Source: RUG12395 sp034178705 (lineage in GTDB: Bacteria; Bacillota; Clostridia; Oscillospirales; CAG-272). From it: DNA of 48,499 nucleotides. Position 1 is the first letter of the stretch. Each line of letters opens with the position of its first letter. Below, piece after piece: positions 15,673-24,602 of this stretch. The notes below the pieces were generated by a model that was not told the origin of the DNA, did not search any database, and saw only the letters and a program-made list of their open reading frames with translations. The stretch is from the NCBI GenBank assembly GCA_034178705.1, contig JAXFQY010000062.1, positions 1 to 48,499 on the forward strand, read 5' to 3'. A program made the position numbers and the translations under genes.

Positions 15673-16088
15673 TTTTCAAAAATATTTTTTGCATTTTATC
15701 ACAGTATATCACTCCCGGGCAGAGAAATCAACCGGTTGTTGTCAGGTTGCAGCTTCTGCAGCCCGAGAATTCCGGAAGAAACACGGCGAAACGGGCAGAG
15801 CGGCAAACCGAGACGAAGCAAATCCGACGGGGAAGGGCGGTACATAAGGTCAAACCGATTCTTCTCAGAACAGCGACCGCCCGCACACCGGATTCCGAAG
15901 GTCCGCGCTCCTGCAAGGCAAGGACCGTCCTGGCGAGGATGGATGCTTGTCGGTCCGGCGGGAGAAGGACTGCGGCACCGACTCCTTGATTTCCGGACAG
16001 ACTTGTTTTCGGAGGGAAGTCGTGTCGGGTACTGCTTTGTTCGGCGTTTTGTAATAAAAAAGGAGAAGAAATAGGGCGTTTTGTACAA
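15673..16088. other. Intergenic stretch with no supported gene
   Basis: Apart from the flanking promoters, nothing here could be supported as a gene. Open frames of 112-154 codons exist on both strands (15699-16163 and 15736-16074), but they have implausible composition and no ribosome site. The stretch is GC-rich and could hold a non-coding RNA or a decayed gene; neither is demonstrable by reading. Confidence 0.5.
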
Positions 16089-16118
16089 TTGACAACTTCT
16101 TTTGCGCTGCGGTATAAT
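16089..16118 (+). promoter_or_regulatory. Promoter of the plus-strand O-acetylation operon
   Basis: A perfect TTGACA (16089-16094), 18-nt spacer and a perfect TATAAT (16113-16118) lie about 57 nt before the ATG at 16176. It is a sigma-A promoter, in contrast to the ECF-like promoter of the divergent minus-strand series. Confidence 0.85.
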
Positions 16119-16175
16119 ACAAATATATGAATTTCTGTCCCCGGACGGCCTTCGGTCGTTCAAAACGGTGAATTT

Positions 16176-19100
16176 ATGAAAAAGTCCTTTTGGTATTTCT
16201 TATTGGTTGCGTGTGTTTGCTGTTCGCTGTTGCTGCTTGCCGGCTGCAACCCCGAGGCTTCCGTGCGTGACTTTTTCAATATGGATCCGCGATACCCGGA
16301 TTATACCGATCCGGGTACTATTCGCGTCTCTTTTGGCAGCGGAGACGGAATCCGCATCACCTCGCAGAACCCGATTGAGGTTGTTCCGGGTGGGGATGCG
16401 GTCTTTTACTATGAGCTGGAGGACGGCGTTGTGCTGGACGGCGTTCCGGGGGCGGAGATCACGGAGGACGGAAGAATCGTTCTGTCCGGAGTGAATTATC
16501 CCACCACACTCCGTGCGCAGATACATTATCTTGACACCTTTTCCTTTTCTCTTGAGAATGCCGATCAAAAGGGAGGCTCCGTGACAAGCGATCGCCCCGG
16601 AGGAACCTACTGGGACGGAACCGTAATCACGCTTTCTGCCGCGCCTGCGGATAATTTTGTTTTCGCGGGCTTCAGCGCGGATGCCCCGCTCTCGGAGAAC
16701 GGCACGCTGCTTTCCGAGTCTGCTCCATATTCTGTGACCCTTTCCGCCGATACGAAGATTTATGCCAACTTTACCCGCATAGCTGCTTTTGTTACCCTGG
16801 AAAAGACGGAAGGACTGACCCCTTCCGGGGAAACGCTTGTTACCGTTCCGGTCGGTGGGGATATAGATTTTTCCTTCTCTTTGGATGAGGGGTATGTAAT
16901 CGATTCTGTCTCCGGCGGCAAACTCGTCGGAAACCGTGTGGTTGTGCGCAGTGTTCAGGATGACACGACCGTGCGCGTGGTTACCAGACAGCTTGACCGC
17001 TATACCTGTACGCTTGCTTCCTCAGACCCGGCGCACGGCAGTGCCGCCGTCACCTCCGAGTCTGCTTCTGTCTGGCAGGGGGAGAGCATTACTGTGACCG
17101 CTACCGGCGCGCCGCATTATGTTTTTGTTTCCTACACGAAGGACAAACCTGCGTCACAGGGGGGAACGGTTGTTTCTCAGGATTCGGTTTATACCTTTGT
17201 TCCGGACGGAGACATTCTGCTTTATGCCAATTTCATTCTCGGAAATCTCCGGGTTACGCTTGACCTCTCCGCGGCTCCGGGGGTAACCTGCCATACGCCC
17301 CTCACTGTTGAAACCGCATTGGGGGCGACCGCCGTCTTCGATCTCAGTTTTTCGCTTGGAACGGTTGTCGACTCCGTTTCGGGAGGCGTGCTGAACGGAA
17401 ATACGCTGACCGTTACCGGCGTATCGGATGACTGCACGGTCGTTCTTCGCACGCATGTTGTGCCTTATTATACTCTTCGCGCAGAGAGCAGCAATCCTTC
17501 CTATGGAACGGTTACCCTATCTTCCGCTGCCGGCGTTTTTGAGGAAAATGCAACGGTGACTGCTTCGGCACGGGAAACAGAAACCGGTCGGTTCCGCGGC
17601 TTCTCCGTCGGGGCACCGCTTGCCTCCGGCGGAACGCTTGTTTCCTCCTCCGAAAGTTATACCTTCCGTATGACGGCAGACCTTGTGCTGTACGCAAACT
17701 TTGAGGCAGCCCCCTATGACCCCGCTTTGACTGCGACTGCGCCGGCAGGCAAATGGCTTCTCTTCTATCACCCGAACGGAGGCATCAGCACCGCGACAAA
17801 CAACACGGCCTATCGCAGGGAGCAGTTCTCCAACGAATACTATCTCTGCCCCAATACCCTTCCGGATTGTAACTATTTCACCCGCAAGGGATATGTTCTC
17901 GTCGGTTACAATACCCGTGAGGACGGGACCGGAACCTATTACGGTCTTGGTTGGAACGTCGTCATGCCGGAGGACCGGGATGCGATTTCTCTTTACTGTA
18001 TGTGGGAGAAGGAAAGCCCGGCGACTTCGTTTACTTACTATCGTGCCGGCAGCAGCATCATCCTCACCGGATATCGGGGAACCGAGGAAACGGTTGTTAT
18101 CCCTGAAAAAATCGGAGGCTACAGTGTGACGCAGCTTGCCGCCGGTTTTTTGAAGAACAACAGCAGGATTCGGAAGCTTGTCATTTCGAAAAACGTAACC
18201 ACCATTGAGCCCGGCGCAATTGTGAATTGCAGTAAGCTCCAGTCGATCCACTACCCCGACAGCATTCTTTCCTGTCCGGATGATTTCTATACCAACTGTC
18301 CGAGCTACCAGACTCTCTATCTTCAGGCGACGCGCTATCCGTACCGCTCTGCGAGCCGTGTCGGTACCTATGCGATCAAGTTTGAGCGACTGATCACCGC
18401 AAAAGGAAGAAAACTTGTCATGGTTTCCGGTTCGAACGGCGCGTGGGGTGTGGATTCCCCGGCTCTGGAAAAACTTCTTCTTGACGCGGGCTATGATTTC
18501 AGTATCGTAAACTACGGCTGTTCTGCCGGAACCTCCGCGCTCTTCTATCTTGAGGTGATTTCTCATTTCGTCAAGGAGGGCGATCTTGTTCTTCATCAGC
18601 CGGAATGCAGTTCGCAGGGCTACGGCTGGAACTGGATCAACACAACGCTGATTGATTTCTTTGAAGGGGCATATGATGCTTTCAGTTATGTGGATGTTCG
18701 CCGCTATAACGGGATTTACTCCTCGCTTTCCTCTTTCCTGACCACCCGCGCTTCGAGCGGAAAGAGCAGTACCTATGAGGTTTACTGCACGACCGAGCCG
18801 GTCAATCTCTACGGAGACTGTGCATGGAAGTACACCGGAACGACAGGGGGCTGCAATACCTCCTTTGATAAATATGAAGCGACAGACGGGGTCATTCAGT
18901 TTTCTCAGGGACGGGACAGCATTGTTTCTTATTGTGACAAGCTGAACTATGCTCTTGATTTGATTGCGGATAACGGCGGTACTGTGCTTTCCTCCTTTGC
19001 GTCAGTCGTAAGCTGTTATCTGAAACCGGAATCCCGAGAGACGGGCGGCGTTCAGCAGAAGGTTTATGAAAAGGCGGTGGATACCTATCTGCATTCAACC

Positions 19101-19235
19101 CGGATTTCCAACGTCTCCGACTATATTTTCGACCGTTCTTTGTTCTATAACTCACAGTGGCATTTGAACATTTCCGGAAAGTCGATCCGTACCAATCGCC
19201 TGGCAGACGATCTGATCGCTTATCTGTCGAAATAG
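16176..19235 (+). CDS. Multidomain surface lipoprotein: InlB-type repeats, LRR and SGNH-like domain
   Basis: A 1019-residue lipoprotein (lipobox LLAGC, Cys24). Residues about 50-509 hold three repeats of about 154 residues, each ending in a YANF motif (199, 353, 509), like divergent InlB B-repeats. Then a Listeria-Bacteroides-type module (LLFYHPNGG to YCMWEKE, about 528-612) and a BspA-like leucine-rich segment (about 620-720, IPEKIGGYSVTQLAAG). The C-terminal 280 residues look like an SGNH hydrolase: VSGSNGAWGVDS is block I and YNSQWHLNISG the His block. The position that is Asp in the SGNH protein at 21056 (YDTNFHLN) is Asn here. The operon with an MBOAT points to surface glycan acetylation or recognition. 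Confidence 0.85.
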   Translation: MKKSFWYFLLVACVCCSLLLLAGCNPEASVRDFFNMDPRYPDYTDPGTIRVSFGSGDGIRITSQNPIEVVPGGDAVFYYELEDGVVLDGVPGAEITEDGRIVLSGVNYPTTLRAQIHYLDTFSFSLENADQKGGSVTSDRPGGTYWDGTVITLSAAPADNFVFAGFSADAPLSENGTLLSESAPYSVTLSADTKIYANFTRIAAFVTLEKTEGLTPSGETLVTVPVGGDIDFSFSLDEGYVIDSVSGGKLVGNRVVVRSVQDDTTVRVVTRQLDRYTCTLASSDPAHGSAAVTSESASVWQGESITVTATGAPHYVFVSYTKDKPASQGGTVVSQDSVYTFVPDGDILLYANFILGNLRVTLDLSAAPGVTCHTPLTVETALGATAVFDLSFSLGTVVDSVSGGVLNGNTLTVTGVSDDCTVVLRTHVVPYYTLRAESSNPSYGTVTLSSAAGVFEENATVTASARETETGRFRGFSVGAPLASGGTLVSSSESYTFRMTADLVLYANFEAAPYDPALTATAPAGKWLLFYHPNGGISTATNNTAYRREQFSNEYYLCPNTLPDCNYFTRKGYVLVGYNTREDGTGTYYGLGWNVVMPEDRDAISLYCMWEKESPATSFTYYRAGSSIILTGYRGTEETVVIPEKIGGYSVTQLAAGFLKNNSRIRKLVISKNVTTIEPGAIVNCSKLQSIHYPDSILSCPDDFYTNCPSYQTLYLQATRYPYRSASRVGTYAIKFERLITAKGRKLVMVSGSNGAWGVDSPALEKLLLDAGYDFSIVNYGCSAGTSALFYLEVISHFVKEGDLVLHQPECSSQGYGWNWINTTLIDFFEGAYDAFSYVDVRRYNGIYSSLSSFLTTRASSGKSSTYEVYCTTEPVNLYGDCAWKYTGTTGGCNTSFDKYEATDGVIQFSQGRDSIVSYCDKLNYALDLIADNGGTVLSSFASVVSCYLKPESRETGGVQQKVYEKAVDTYLHSTRISNVSDYIFDRSLFYNSQWHLNISGKSIRTNRLADDLIAYLSK

Positions 19236-19243
19236 GAGGAAAT

Positions 19244-19474
19244 ATGCTCGATTTTCTGCAAACTTATGCGCAGCAGCTTATAGTTGCCGTGTTTTTCCTC
19301 GTTTTCCTTATCTGCGGCGCTTTCTTCCGTAAGCGCGGATATCGGGTCTTTACCGGCTTCTGCGTTCTGTTTGAGGTGCTTTCCGCTGCATTGCTTTTTT
19401 ATCTTCTTTTGCCGCTTGGGATAGAGATTCTCCTTCCCGCCGTATTGGCTCTTCTTCTTGTCGCGCTTCTTTGA
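19244..19474 (+). CDS. Small membrane protein of the O-acetylation operon
   Basis: This 76-residue protein starts MLDFLQTYAQQLIV after ATAGGAGGAAAT and has two or three hydrophobic segments with a basic turn (FFRKRGYRVF). It lies 8 nt after the preceding gene and 27 nt before the MBOAT gene. No family is recognised; by position it might be an accessory subunit of the acetylation machinery. Confidence 0.8.
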   Translation: MLDFLQTYAQQLIVAVFFLVFLICGAFFRKRGYRVFTGFCVLFEVLSAALLFYLLLPLGIEILLPAVLALLLVALL

Positions 19475-19501
19475 AGAATCTGATCAAAGCAGGTATCCGT
19501 T

Positions 19502-21013
19502 ATGGTTTTCAATTCCTTTGAGTTTCTGATCTTTTTCCCGATCGTTCTGGTCTTGTATTATCTTTTGCCGGAACGCCCGCGATGGATCATGCTTCTGGCC
19601 GCAAGTTACTATTTCTATATGTCCTGGAATGCGGATCTGATCTTCCTGATTCTTTTTACGACCGCTGTATCCTATGTCAGTGCGATTCTGATTGAAAAGG
19701 AAAGGAAGAAGCATCCGGATAAACCGAAGAGCGCTTCGGCAAAATTCTGGCTGATTCTGACGCTTGTTGTCTCGCTTGGAGTTCTCTTCTTTTTCAAATA
19801 CTTCAATTTCTTTTCCCGCACGGTAGCCGATGTGATCTCCTTGTTTACCTTGAAGCCCTCCGATCCTGTCGTGCTGGATCTCATCCTTCCCGTCGGAATT
19901 TCCTTTTACACCTTTCAGACGCTTTCCTACGTTATCGATGTTTACCGCGGATCCCTTCCTGCGGAGCGCCATTTCGGCTATTATGCTCTCTACGTTTCCT
20001 TCTTCCCGCAGCTTGTCGCGGGACCGATTGAACGCCCGGAGAATCTTCTGCCGCAGCTTCGTGTCCGGAAGAAGCTCACGCGGGAGAATGCGGAAGGCGG
20101 ACTGAAAAAAATGCTGATCGGCTTTTTCAAAAAGGTGGTTGTTGCCGATCTGCTTGCTACCTATGTCGCCGCCGTCTATAATGATCCGGAGACAGCGAAC
20201 GGTCCGGCTGTTCTGATTGCTACTGTACTGTTTGCCTTTCAGATTTACTGCGATTTTTCCGGTTACACCGATATTGCGATCGGCTGTGCACAGCTGATGG
20301 GAATCAGGCTGATGCAGAACTTTGACCGCCCTTATACGGCGGAATCCATCAAAGAGTTCTGGCGCCGCTGGCATATTTCTCTTTCCTCCTGGTTCCGGGA
20401 TTACATCTATTTCCCGCTCGGTGGCAGCCGCTGCGGAACCTTCCGGAAAAACCTCAATGTCTGCATCGTTTTCCTGGTTTCCGGACTTTGGCACGGAGCC
20501 GATATGGCATTTGTTTTCTGGGGAGCGTTGCACGGACTGTACCAGGTGATCGGCGGCTTTACGGAAAAACCGCGGCAGCGGATGTGGCAGGCGCTTCATA
20601 TCGATCCCCGCGGACGGTTTGTGCGCACACTGCGTCGCTTCAACACCTTTCTGCTTGTTTGCTTCGGGTGGATTTTCTTCCGTGCCGCCAGCGTGCCGAA
20701 TATGCGCAGTTTTGCCGCGGTGAAAATTCTGCTGACAAAGCTCTTTACCGACTGGGGGGCAGGGTCCTTCGGAGCCGCCCTGGAGATTTGCGGACTGACG
20801 CTTCCCGCGATTCTTACCACAGTGCTTTCGCTTCTTGTGCTTCAGCGGCTTGACGCGACCGGGATGAACCTTTCCTCTCCGGAACCTTCCGGGCTTCCCG
20901 TCCGTACTGCGGAGCCGGCGCGTTTTGCGTATGCTGTCTGGGCGGTTGCACTTGCGTGGCTCCTGCTGCTTGCCGGGGACGGCGCAAGCTCCTTTATCTA
21001 TTTCCAGTTCTGA
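19502..21013 (+). CDS. MBOAT family O-acyltransferase (AlgI type), second copy
   Basis: A polytopic enzyme of 503 residues with the MBOAT blocks LPVGISFYTFQTLSYVIDVY, FFPQLVAGPIERPENLLPQL, IYCDFSGYTDIAIGCAQLMG, EFWRRWHISLSSWFRDYIYFPLGG, and SGLWHGADMAFVFWG with the catalytic His. GCAGG precedes the ATG at a modest distance. It is flanked by a small membrane gene and an SGNH protein gene. It is a paralogue, not a copy, of the MBOAT at 12399-13805: the second set has longer C-terminal helices and differs in its partner proteins. Confidence 0.95.
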   Translation: MVFNSFEFLIFFPIVLVLYYLLPERPRWIMLLAASYYFYMSWNADLIFLILFTTAVSYVSAILIEKERKKHPDKPKSASAKFWLILTLVVSLGVLFFFKYFNFFSRTVADVISLFTLKPSDPVVLDLILPVGISFYTFQTLSYVIDVYRGSLPAERHFGYYALYVSFFPQLVAGPIERPENLLPQLRVRKKLTRENAEGGLKKMLIGFFKKVVVADLLATYVAAVYNDPETANGPAVLIATVLFAFQIYCDFSGYTDIAIGCAQLMGIRLMQNFDRPYTAESIKEFWRRWHISLSSWFRDYIYFPLGGSRCGTFRKNLNVCIVFLVSGLWHGADMAFVFWGALHGLYQVIGGFTEKPRQRMWQALHIDPRGRFVRTLRRFNTFLLVCFGWIFFRAASVPNMRSFAAVKILLTKLFTDWGAGSFGAALEICGLTLPAILTTVLSLLVLQRLDATGMNLSSPEPSGLPVRTAEPARFAYAVWAVALAWLLLLAGDGASSFIYFQF

Positions 21014-21055
21014 GGAAAACACCCGGAGCCGGTAAACTCTTTTGAGGAGAATGCC

Positions 21056-22519
21056 ATGAAAAAGGCAAAAAAAATCCTGAAACCGATTCTATGCGCCGCT
21101 GCGCTGCTGCTCGCGGTGCTTCTGCCGTTCGGGATCGTTGCGGATGTTGTGTTCGCGGTTCCGCCGGTTTATGAGGAAACCTTTCTCGGTGAACTGGCAC
21201 CGAAGTTTGAGCGCCTGTGTGAGACCGACGAGCCGAAGCTGGTGCTTGTCGGCGGAAGCTCTGTTGCCTTTGGTTTTGACTCCGGGCTGCTTTCTCAGTA
21301 TACCGGGATGGAGGTTGTGAACTTCGGTCTGTATGCTACGCTCGGAACAAAGATTATGCTTGACCTTTCGGAAGCAAACATCAATGCGGGGGATCTGATC
21401 CTTCTGGCCCCTGAGATGGATGAGCAGACACTTTCCCTGTATTTCAATGCGGAAGCGGCGTGGCAGGCAATCGAGAGTGATTTTTCGATGCTGCGCTTTA
21501 TCGGCTCCGATAACTACGGCGACCTTGCCGGGGGGATTTTCGGCTATGTGAAAAGCAAGCTGAACTACACGCTTTCCGGAACCAAGCCCCGTCCGACCGG
21601 AATTTACTGCCGGGACAGCTTTAACGAATACGGAGATCTTTCGGCGATACGTGAAAAGAACATTATGACACTCGGATATGACGCCAATCGCCCCATTTCG
21701 CTCACTCCGGAGCTGTTTGACAAAGACTTTCTTTCCTATCTCAATGCTTATATCGCCCGCGCGGAGGCGAAAGGCGCGACGGTTTTGTTCTCTTTCTGCC
21801 CGATCAACCGTGATGCACTGGCAGAAGGAACGACAGAGGAATCCCTTTCCGCATTCTACCGTTTTGTCTGTGAGAATGTGAAATGCCCCGTGATCACCGG
21901 GCTTGACACAGCAATCATGGATGCGGGATATTTCTATGATACGAACTTTCATCTGAACGATGCCGGTGCGATTGTCCATACGGCTGCGCTGATTGACGAT
22001 CTTTACCGCTATCAGGGCAGAACAGATGTCCACAGCATCAGTTTGCCGGCGGTTCCCGGTTCGGAGGAGGATCCGGATACCCCGGTGGGGCCGCTTCCGT
22101 CGGAGGAGGATCCGTGGGAAAAATACTTCCTGTACGAAACCTACGGAAAGGCGCGTGGCATTGTCGGTGTCACGGAGGAGGGAAAGACGCTTTCTGCTCT
22201 CGAGCTTCCGAAAACATCGGAGGGCCTTCCGGTCCGCATCCTTGTGAAAAATGCGCTGTCCGGCTGTGACAAGCTGACCGATCTGACCATCCGGGAGAAC
22301 ATCACGCTTCTTGAGGACGGCTGCCTTGCCGGTGCACCGCAGCTTGTGCGGATTCATATGCGTCGCGAAACCTGTGACGAGTTGGAGGCGGGGCCAAACC
22401 TTTTTGAAGGTTCGCCGAGCGGACTTTTCGTTTATCTGTACTCGGATACTTCCTATTTCAATTTCACCTCCGGATACTGGTGGAGCGTTCATTCTTCCCG
22501 TCTGAAGCGCGCAAACTGA
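21056..22519 (+). CDS. SGNH-hydrolase-like protein with C-terminal leucine-rich repeat
   Basis: The 487-residue protein has an N-terminal membrane anchor or signal segment (residues about 10-35). The SGNH domain follows: GGSS at 66-69 with candidate Ser68 or Ser69, and the block YFYDTNFHLNDAGA with Asp295 and His299. From about residue 350 a BspA-like repeat (LPKTSEGLPVRILVKNALSG onward) closes the protein. The pattern fits an acetyl transferase or esterase acting with the MBOAT just upstream, with the repeat as a binding module. It is the last gene before a bidirectional terminator. The glycan substrate cannot be read. Confidence 0.88.
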   Translation: MKKAKKILKPILCAAALLLAVLLPFGIVADVVFAVPPVYEETFLGELAPKFERLCETDEPKLVLVGGSSVAFGFDSGLLSQYTGMEVVNFGLYATLGTKIMLDLSEANINAGDLILLAPEMDEQTLSLYFNAEAAWQAIESDFSMLRFIGSDNYGDLAGGIFGYVKSKLNYTLSGTKPRPTGIYCRDSFNEYGDLSAIREKNIMTLGYDANRPISLTPELFDKDFLSYLNAYIARAEAKGATVLFSFCPINRDALAEGTTEESLSAFYRFVCENVKCPVITGLDTAIMDAGYFYDTNFHLNDAGAIVHTAALIDDLYRYQGRTDVHSISLPAVPGSEEDPDTPVGPLPSEEDPWEKYFLYETYGKARGIVGVTEEGKTLSALELPKTSEGLPVRILVKNALSGCDKLTDLTIRENITLLEDGCLAGAPQLVRIHMRRETCDELEAGPNLFEGSPSGLFVYLYSDTSYFNFTSGYWWSVHSSRLKRAN

Positions 22520-22537
22520 TCAAAAGGCAGGAAAAAA

Positions 22538-22580
22538 GCGGCTTCCGAAATGCACAGGCGCCTTTCGGAAGCCGCTGCTT
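22538..22580. terminator. Bidirectional terminator
   Basis: A 13-bp inverted repeat (22538-22550 with 22563-22575) with a 12-nt loop has TGCTTTTG on the plus side and A6 on the left, so it serves both the plus-strand gene ending at 22519 and the minus-strand SufB-like gene ending at 22592. Confidence 0.85.
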
Positions 22581-22591
22581 TTGTCTTGCTT

Positions 22592-23512
22592 TCAGGCAAG
22601 AAACCCGTTGATAATCTGCTCCTCTGCTTCCGCTTCGGTCAGACCCAGGGTCATCAGCTTGATGATCTGTTCGCCGGCGATTTTCCCGATTGCCGCTTCG
22701 TGGATCAGCGAGGCGTCCACATGATTCGCGTCAAGCTGCGGGATGGCCAGTACGCGCGCCCGATCCATGATGATCGCATCGCATTCGGTATGGCCGACAC
22801 AGGCGCAGTTCCCGGTCAGACGGGAGTTGAATACCTGGTAAGAGTTTTCCTTGGCAACCGAGCGCGAAATGATATCGGCGCTGCTGCCGTGCCCGTTCAG
22901 TTCGGTAACGTAGCTGCTTTCCGCGTGCTGGGAGCCGTGTGTCATCAGACGCTCCCGCACGACAAGCTTCGCTCCCGCTTCCAGCTTTGCTTCCGTTGTC
23001 CGAATGGTGGAATCCACACCGCGGATCTGGACCATTTCCATTTCAACAAAGCTGTTTTCCCCGCAGTAGACTTCGGTGCGGGGGTTCAGGATCCGTTTCC
23101 CGTTTCCGTCTCCCTCGCCGTAATGCTTTTCGACATACCGGATGTGGGCATTCTTCCCGACAAAAAAGCGATGGACGCCGTCATGCTGCGAATCCTGGTT
23201 CCCACAGTTATGAATGCCGCAGCCGGCAACGATGACAACATCGCTGTCCTCGCCGATATAGAAATCATTGTAAACGACTTCCTTCAGCCCGCTTTCGCTG
23301 ATCACAACGGGGATGTGCACACTTTCCTGTTTTGTTCCGGGTTTGATCCGGATATCAATACCGGGTTTGTCCGTTTTTGTGGTGATTTCAATGTTCGCTG
23401 TCGTGTTTCTCCCTGCCATTGCACTGTTGGCGCGAATATTGTAGGCTCCGGTCGGGACGGTATGAAGATCGGCGACCTCCTCGAGAATGTGTTTTTGAAT
23501 TTCATTCAGCAC
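22592..23512 (-). CDS. SufB/SufD family iron-sulfur assembly scaffold
   Basis: A beta-helical SufBD-type scaffold of 306 residues, shorter than classical SufB (about 460). It has the C-terminal core: YVTELNGHGSSADIISRSVA, HTECDAIIMD and DANHVDASLIHEAAIGKIAGEQ, which includes the His motif and ends in LTEAEAEEQIINGFL, as in SufB/D. With SufC it forms a two-gene SufBC set resembling the reduced SMS-type machinery of anaerobes. The start is GTG with AAAGGGGGA upstream. The gene lies 16 nt after sufC. No SufS or SufU gene is adjacent. Confidence 0.88.
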   Translation of the reverse strand: MLNEIQKHILEEVADLHTVPTGAYNIRANSAMAGRNTTANIEITTKTDKPGIDIRIKPGTKQESVHIPVVISESGLKEVVYNDFYIGEDSDVVIVAGCGIHNCGNQDSQHDGVHRFFVGKNAHIRYVEKHYGEGDGNGKRILNPRTEVYCGENSFVEMEMVQIRGVDSTIRTTEAKLEAGAKLVVRERLMTHGSQHAESSYVTELNGHGSSADIISRSVAKENSYQVFNSRLTGNCACVGHTECDAIIMDRARVLAIPQLDANHVDASLIHEAAIGKIAGEQIIKLMTLGLTEAEAEEQIINGFLA

Positions 23513-23528
23513 GGTTTCCGTTCCCCCT

Positions 23529-24254
23529 TTACTTTACAAGACGGTCGCAGACAGAAGGGGAAGTGGTACGCAGAAGCTCCGGCAGGATTTCCTCTCGGCT
23601 GCCCTGCCGCACAACTTCGCCCTGTGCGATCAGAATAATCTCGTCGGCAATGTTCAGAATGCGCTCCTGATGGGAGATGATCAGGATCGATCCGTGCGTT
23701 TGTTCACGCATGTTCTCAAAGACACGGATCAGACTCTGAAAGCTCCAAAGGTCGATGCCGGCCTCCGGTTCGTCAAAAACGGAAAGCCGGGTGGAGCGCG
23801 CCAGAACCGTGGCGATTTCAATGCGCTTCAGCTCCCCTCCGGAGAGGCTGGCGTTGACCTCGCGCGCGACGTAATCGCGCGCGCAAAGCCCGACAGCAGA
23901 AAGAAAGTCACACGCTTCCGCCGCAGTCAGTTCGCGTTTTGCCGCAAGGCGGAGAAGGTCGAGGACACGGATGCCTTTGAAGCGCACAGGCTGCTGCAGG
24001 GCAAAGCTGATACCCATATTGGCTCGTTCTGTGATGCTTTTTTCGGTGATATCTGTACCGTCCAGATAGATGCTGCCGCCTGTCGGCCGTTCAATTCCCA
24101 TAATCAACTTGGCCAGGGTCGATTTTCCCCCGCCGTTCGGTCCGGTGACAACAACGAACTTACCGTCCCCGACGGTAAGACTCGCGTTTTTGATAATTTC
24201 TTTTTTTCCGTCTTCTTCCGGAACCTGGAAGGAGACGTTTTTCAGTTCCAGCAT
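23529..24254 (-). CDS. sufC: SufC-type ATPase for iron-sulfur cluster assembly
   Basis: A soluble ABC ATPase of 241 residues. Walker A is GPNGGGKST, the signature NASLSGGELKRIE, and Walker B RLSVFDEPEAGID, with an H-loop in LIISHQERIL. The sequence GELKRIEI is SufC-typical. It works with the SufB-like scaffold downstream. A consensus promoter lies about 40 nt before the start. Some ABC proteins share these motifs, but the adjacent scaffold makes SufC the firm call. Confidence 0.93.
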   Translation of the reverse strand: MLELKNVSFQVPEEDGKKEIIKNASLTVGDGKFVVVTGPNGGGKSTLAKLIMGIERPTGGSIYLDGTDITEKSITERANMGISFALQQPVRFKGIRVLDLLRLAAKRELTAAEACDFLSAVGLCARDYVAREVNASLSGGELKRIEIATVLARSTRLSVFDEPEAGIDLWSFQSLIRVFENMREQTHGSILIISHQERILNIADEIILIAQGEVVRQGSREEILPELLRTTSPSVCDRLVK

Positions 24255-24290
24255 AGCTTGTCCTTTCGGATATCCGATTCAGATAACTTC

Positions 24291-24319
24291 ATTATACCGC
24301 AGGACCTACGGCTTGTCAA
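24291..24319 (-). promoter_or_regulatory. Promoter of sufCB
   Basis: On the minus strand TTGACA (24314-24319), 17 nt and TATAAT (24291-24296) both match the sigma-A consensus fully. The ATG at 24254 follows about 36 nt later. No Fe-S regulator operator is obvious. Confidence 0.9.
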
Positions 24320-24602
24320 CCGCCGGAGGGGTCTCTCTTTTCCTTCCGTGTTTCTTTTTTCTCCCCTCAATAAAAAACCATCCGATTAAATGATATTTGC
24401 CGTAGGGCCCTCATATAATGTCTATGAAAAGAGCAGCAAATATCCGGCAAAGATGACGAAAACGCACTTCGTTCCGGATAAGCCGTACAAGCTTTCTCGC
24501 AAGGGAAAAAGGGCAAATCCGGAACGCGCAGCACGGGGATCCATGTTGCGGGCATAAGAAAAAGAAGAATATCCGACAAAGAGAAAACAGGAGGAGCAAA
24601 GT
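24320..24602 (+). promoter_or_regulatory. Leader and promoter region of the peptide cluster
   Basis: TATAAT at 24414-24419 is followed by about 180 nt of untranslated leader before the carrier protein GTG. No credible -35 lies 16-18 nt upstream of it, so an activator or another sigma factor may be needed. Two tiny frames (10 codons from 24424 and 34 codons from 24453) lack a ribosome site and are not called. The leader contains short repeats of TCCGG/CCGGA type. No known riboswitch was recognised. Confidence 0.5.

Noticed and set aside
15699..16163. Open frames of 112-154 codons on both strands before the 16176 gene
   Set aside because: They have Arg/Pro/Ser-heavy, implausible proteins and no ribosome sites, and they overlap each other and the promoters.
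24453..24557. 34-codon frame in the leader of the peptide cluster as a second precursor
   Set aside because: It has no ribosome site, no Cys, and a composition unlike a precursor; the true precursor is downstream of the maturase.
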